This document shows positions 6,342 to 7,629 of a stretch of DNA of 7,629 nt, one piece after another (the stretch's first letter is position 1; the number at the start of each line of letters is the position of its first letter). The stretch is taken from contig JAHLFQ010000200.1 in the NCBI GenBank assembly GCA_018883705.1, forward strand, positions 1-7,629, given 5' to 3'. Position numbers and translations under genes: made by a program. The notes beneath the pieces were generated by a model that saw only the letters and a program-made list of their open reading frames with translations, had not been told where the DNA came from and ran no database searches. This DNA comes from Candidatus Cellulosilyticum pullistercoris (GTDB lineage Bacteria > Bacillota > Clostridia > Lachnospirales > Cellulosilyticaceae).

Positions 6342-6344
6342 GAG
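6329..6344. promoter_or_regulatory. Candidate operator palindrome over the pta -35 box
   Basis: CTCGTGTATACAAGAG is a 16-base palindrome with one mismatched pair and a perfect TGTATACA core. It covers the whole -35 box of the proposed pta promoter. TGTATACA-type dyads resemble operators of some GntR-family regulators. A bound protein here would block RNA polymerase. The dyad is seen directly; the operator role and regulator family are speculation. Confidence 0.4.
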
Positions 6345-6373
6345 TGAAATGAAAAAATATTTCCTTTTTCTCC

Positions 6374-6402
6374 TTTATCTCCTCTTTATTTTAAGCTACA
6401 AT
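6374..6402 (+). promoter_or_regulatory. Weak candidate promoter of tmcAL
   Basis: TACAAT (6397-6402) matches the -10 consensus at five positions, with TTTATC (6374-6379) 17 bases upstream as a poor -35. A start near 6409 would leave a leader of about 30 bases carrying AAGGAG at 6427-6432, seven bases before the tmcAL ATG. The -10 is reasonable; the -35 is doubtful, and it lies inside a pyrimidine-rich tract. Confidence 0.35.
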
Positions 6403-6439
6403 ATTATCTTGAATAAATCAATTAACAAGGAGATTACCT

Positions 6440-7629
6440 ATGCAAATTGCAGGCATCGTCGCCGAATATAACCCCTTTCACAATGGACATCTTTATCAAA
6501 TCACACAAACAAGAGCAGAAACTGGTTGTGATGCCGTTGTTGCTATCATGAGTGGTAACTTTTCACAGCGTGGGACTGCTACCATTGCAGATAAATTCAC
6601 ACGTACTAAAATGGCACTCCTAAATGGCATAGACCTTGTACTAGAACTTCCTGTTCCATTTGCTACAGCTAGTGCAGAAATGTTTGCTAGAGCTGCCGTT
6701 AGCTTATTACACCAATCTCAAATCATTGATTTCATATCATTTGGAAGTGAATGCGGAGATATTTCCCTTCTTGATACTATTGCCCAAACCTTCCTATTAA
6801 ATGCAGAGCAATTAAACACCCTCATTAAATACCACCTTAAGCAAGGACTAAGTTTCCCTCGTTCAAGGCAACAAGCTGTCATTGAATTTTTAAGCCATTT
6901 GGTTTCTCCCGAAGTTTATCCTCTGCTTAAGGATGCTTTAGAAAGTCCTAATAATATTCTTGGTATTGAATATCTTAAGGCCATTCATCAACTGAATGCC
7001 TCTATCACACCCTTTACGGTAAAACGGATAAGTGCAAATTATCATGATAAAGAGATTACTGGCTCTATTGCCTCCGCTACTGCTATACGCCATTCTATTA
7101 ATGATCATACCTTACAGTATCAGCATTGTATGCCAAGTAGTGCGTTTCATTTATTAAATCCTCACCACCTTCCTTCTATGGAATCACTAGCTAGCTTTTT
7201 ACATTTCAAACTTATATTTTCCAAACAAGAGGAATTGTATGCTTCATGGGACATTCCAAAAGATTTAATACACACTTTTATCAAGCATGCTAAAACTACC
7301 CCTACTTATGAAACGCTTGTTAATCTCTCTACCTCCAAAACTTATACACGTGCAACAGTTCAGCGCGCCTTACTACGTATCTTATTAGATATTCATACTG
7401 AAAGTATAAGTCCATTTACGGCACAGGCACCTCTTCCTTATATTCGTGTATTAGGTTGCAGAAAAGAAGCCATTTCTGTACTACGACTCCTTAGTAGTAA
7501 GTCACATGTACCACTTATTACAAATCTAGGTAAGCAATATGATACACTTGATGCTGCACAAAAACAGTTTATTAACTATGAGTTACGCGCCACGAAGCTT
7601 TATCATTATCTAACTCATCAACCTCAACT
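6440..7629 (+). CDS. tmcAL: tRNA(Met) cytidine acetate ligase TmcAL (truncated by window edge)
   Basis: TmcAL (formerly YlbM, a nucleotidyltransferase-like family) activates acetate with ATP and acetylates the wobble cytidine C34 of elongator tRNA-Met, which sharpens AUG decoding against AUA. The visible 396 residues are open in one frame to the right edge; family proteins are about 390-420 residues, so only the last few residues and the stop are probably missing. The nucleotidyltransferase domain opens GIVAEYNPFHNGH, with the HxGH nucleotide-binding motif at 14-17, then SGNFSQRG at 38-45. PNNILGIEYLKA (170-181), the SATAIR segment (212-217), YTRATVQRALLRILL (302-316) and YIRVLG (334-339) are family signatures. 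The ATG at 6440 has AAGGAG seven bases upstream. It is divergent from pta-ackA, whose pathway makes acetate, one of its substrates. Identification is confident; the reaction is from the studied Bacillus enzyme. Confidence 0.94.
   Translation, partial: MQIAGIVAEYNPFHNGHLYQITQTRAETGCDAVVAIMSGNFSQRGTATIADKFTRTKMALLNGIDLVLELPVPFATASAEMFARAAVSLLHQSQIIDFISFGSECGDISLLDTIAQTFLLNAEQLNTLIKYHLKQGLSFPRSRQQAVIEFLSHLVSPEVYPLLKDALESPNNILGIEYLKAIHQLNASITPFTVKRISANYHDKEITGSIASATAIRHSINDHTLQYQHCMPSSAFHLLNPHHLPSMESLASFLHFKLIFSKQEELYASWDIPKDLIHTFIKHAKTTPTYETLVNLSTSKTYTRATVQRALLRILLDIHTESISPFTAQAPLPYIRVLGCRKEAISVLRLLSSKSHVPLITNLGKQYDTLDAAQKQFINYELRATKLYHYLTHQPQ

Noticed and set aside
6268..6439. Riboswitch or small RNA in the pta-tmcAL gap
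   Set aside because: The leaders are only about 30-40 bases and show no stable GC-rich stems; the only inverted repeats are the short TGTATACA dyad and a weak five-base GAAAT/ATTTC pair.
1..7629. Mobile elements, CRISPR arrays, tRNA or rRNA genes, defence genes or an undescribed system
   Set aside because: Almost every base belongs to a recognised housekeeping gene or a short regulatory gap. No repeat array, transposase, integrase, tRNA cloverleaf or unknown gene was found by reading both strands.

Overview
This is a compact block of housekeeping genes from an AT-rich, Gram-positive-type bacterium. Gene content and order (tmcAL divergent from pta-ackA-yceD-rpmF-plsX-acpP-rnc-smc) match the arrangement common in anaerobic Clostridia, perhaps Lachnospirales. 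Supporting signs are a short-form phosphotransacetylase, strong AGGAGG-like ribosome binding sites, near-consensus sigma-A promoters and a pta-ackA acetate pathway. The taxonomic call is an inference from order and protein style, not from a marker search.

Layout: eight genes lie on the minus strand and are transcribed from right to left: pta (6267-5269), ackA (5235-4042), yceD/DUF177 (3979-3476), rpmF (3455-3279, only 58 codons), plsX (3204-2203), acpP (2137-1901), rnc (1834-1112) and the first 367 codons of smc (1103-1, running off the left edge). One gene, tmcAL, is on the plus strand (6440 onward) and runs off the right edge with 396 codons visible, probably almost complete. The longest gene-free gap is the 172-base divergent region between pta and tmcAL.

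Transcription as read from the sequence: promoter-like elements precede pta, yceD (a perfect TTGACA-N17-TATAAT) and acpP (TTGACT-N17-TATCAT). Terminator-like hairpins follow rpmF and acpP. The likely units are therefore pta-ackA, yceD-rpmF, plsX, acpP and rnc-smc, with some read-through. No convincing promoter is visible for plsX or for rnc-smc, so these probably depend on leakage through the hairpins or on promoters too weak to recognise.

How the genes work together: Pta and AckA convert acetyl-CoA to acetate with ATP formation. TmcAL, on the other side of the shared promoter region, belongs to a family that uses acetate and ATP to acetylate the wobble cytidine of elongator tRNA-Met. YceD and L32 belong to ribosome biogenesis, PlsX and ACP to fatty acid and phospholipid synthesis, RNase III to rRNA processing and SMC to chromosome condensation. 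I see no mobile element, CRISPR array, RNA gene, phage gene or unknown multigene system. The points of interest are regulatory: promoter and terminator placement, and a palindrome over the pta -35 box.
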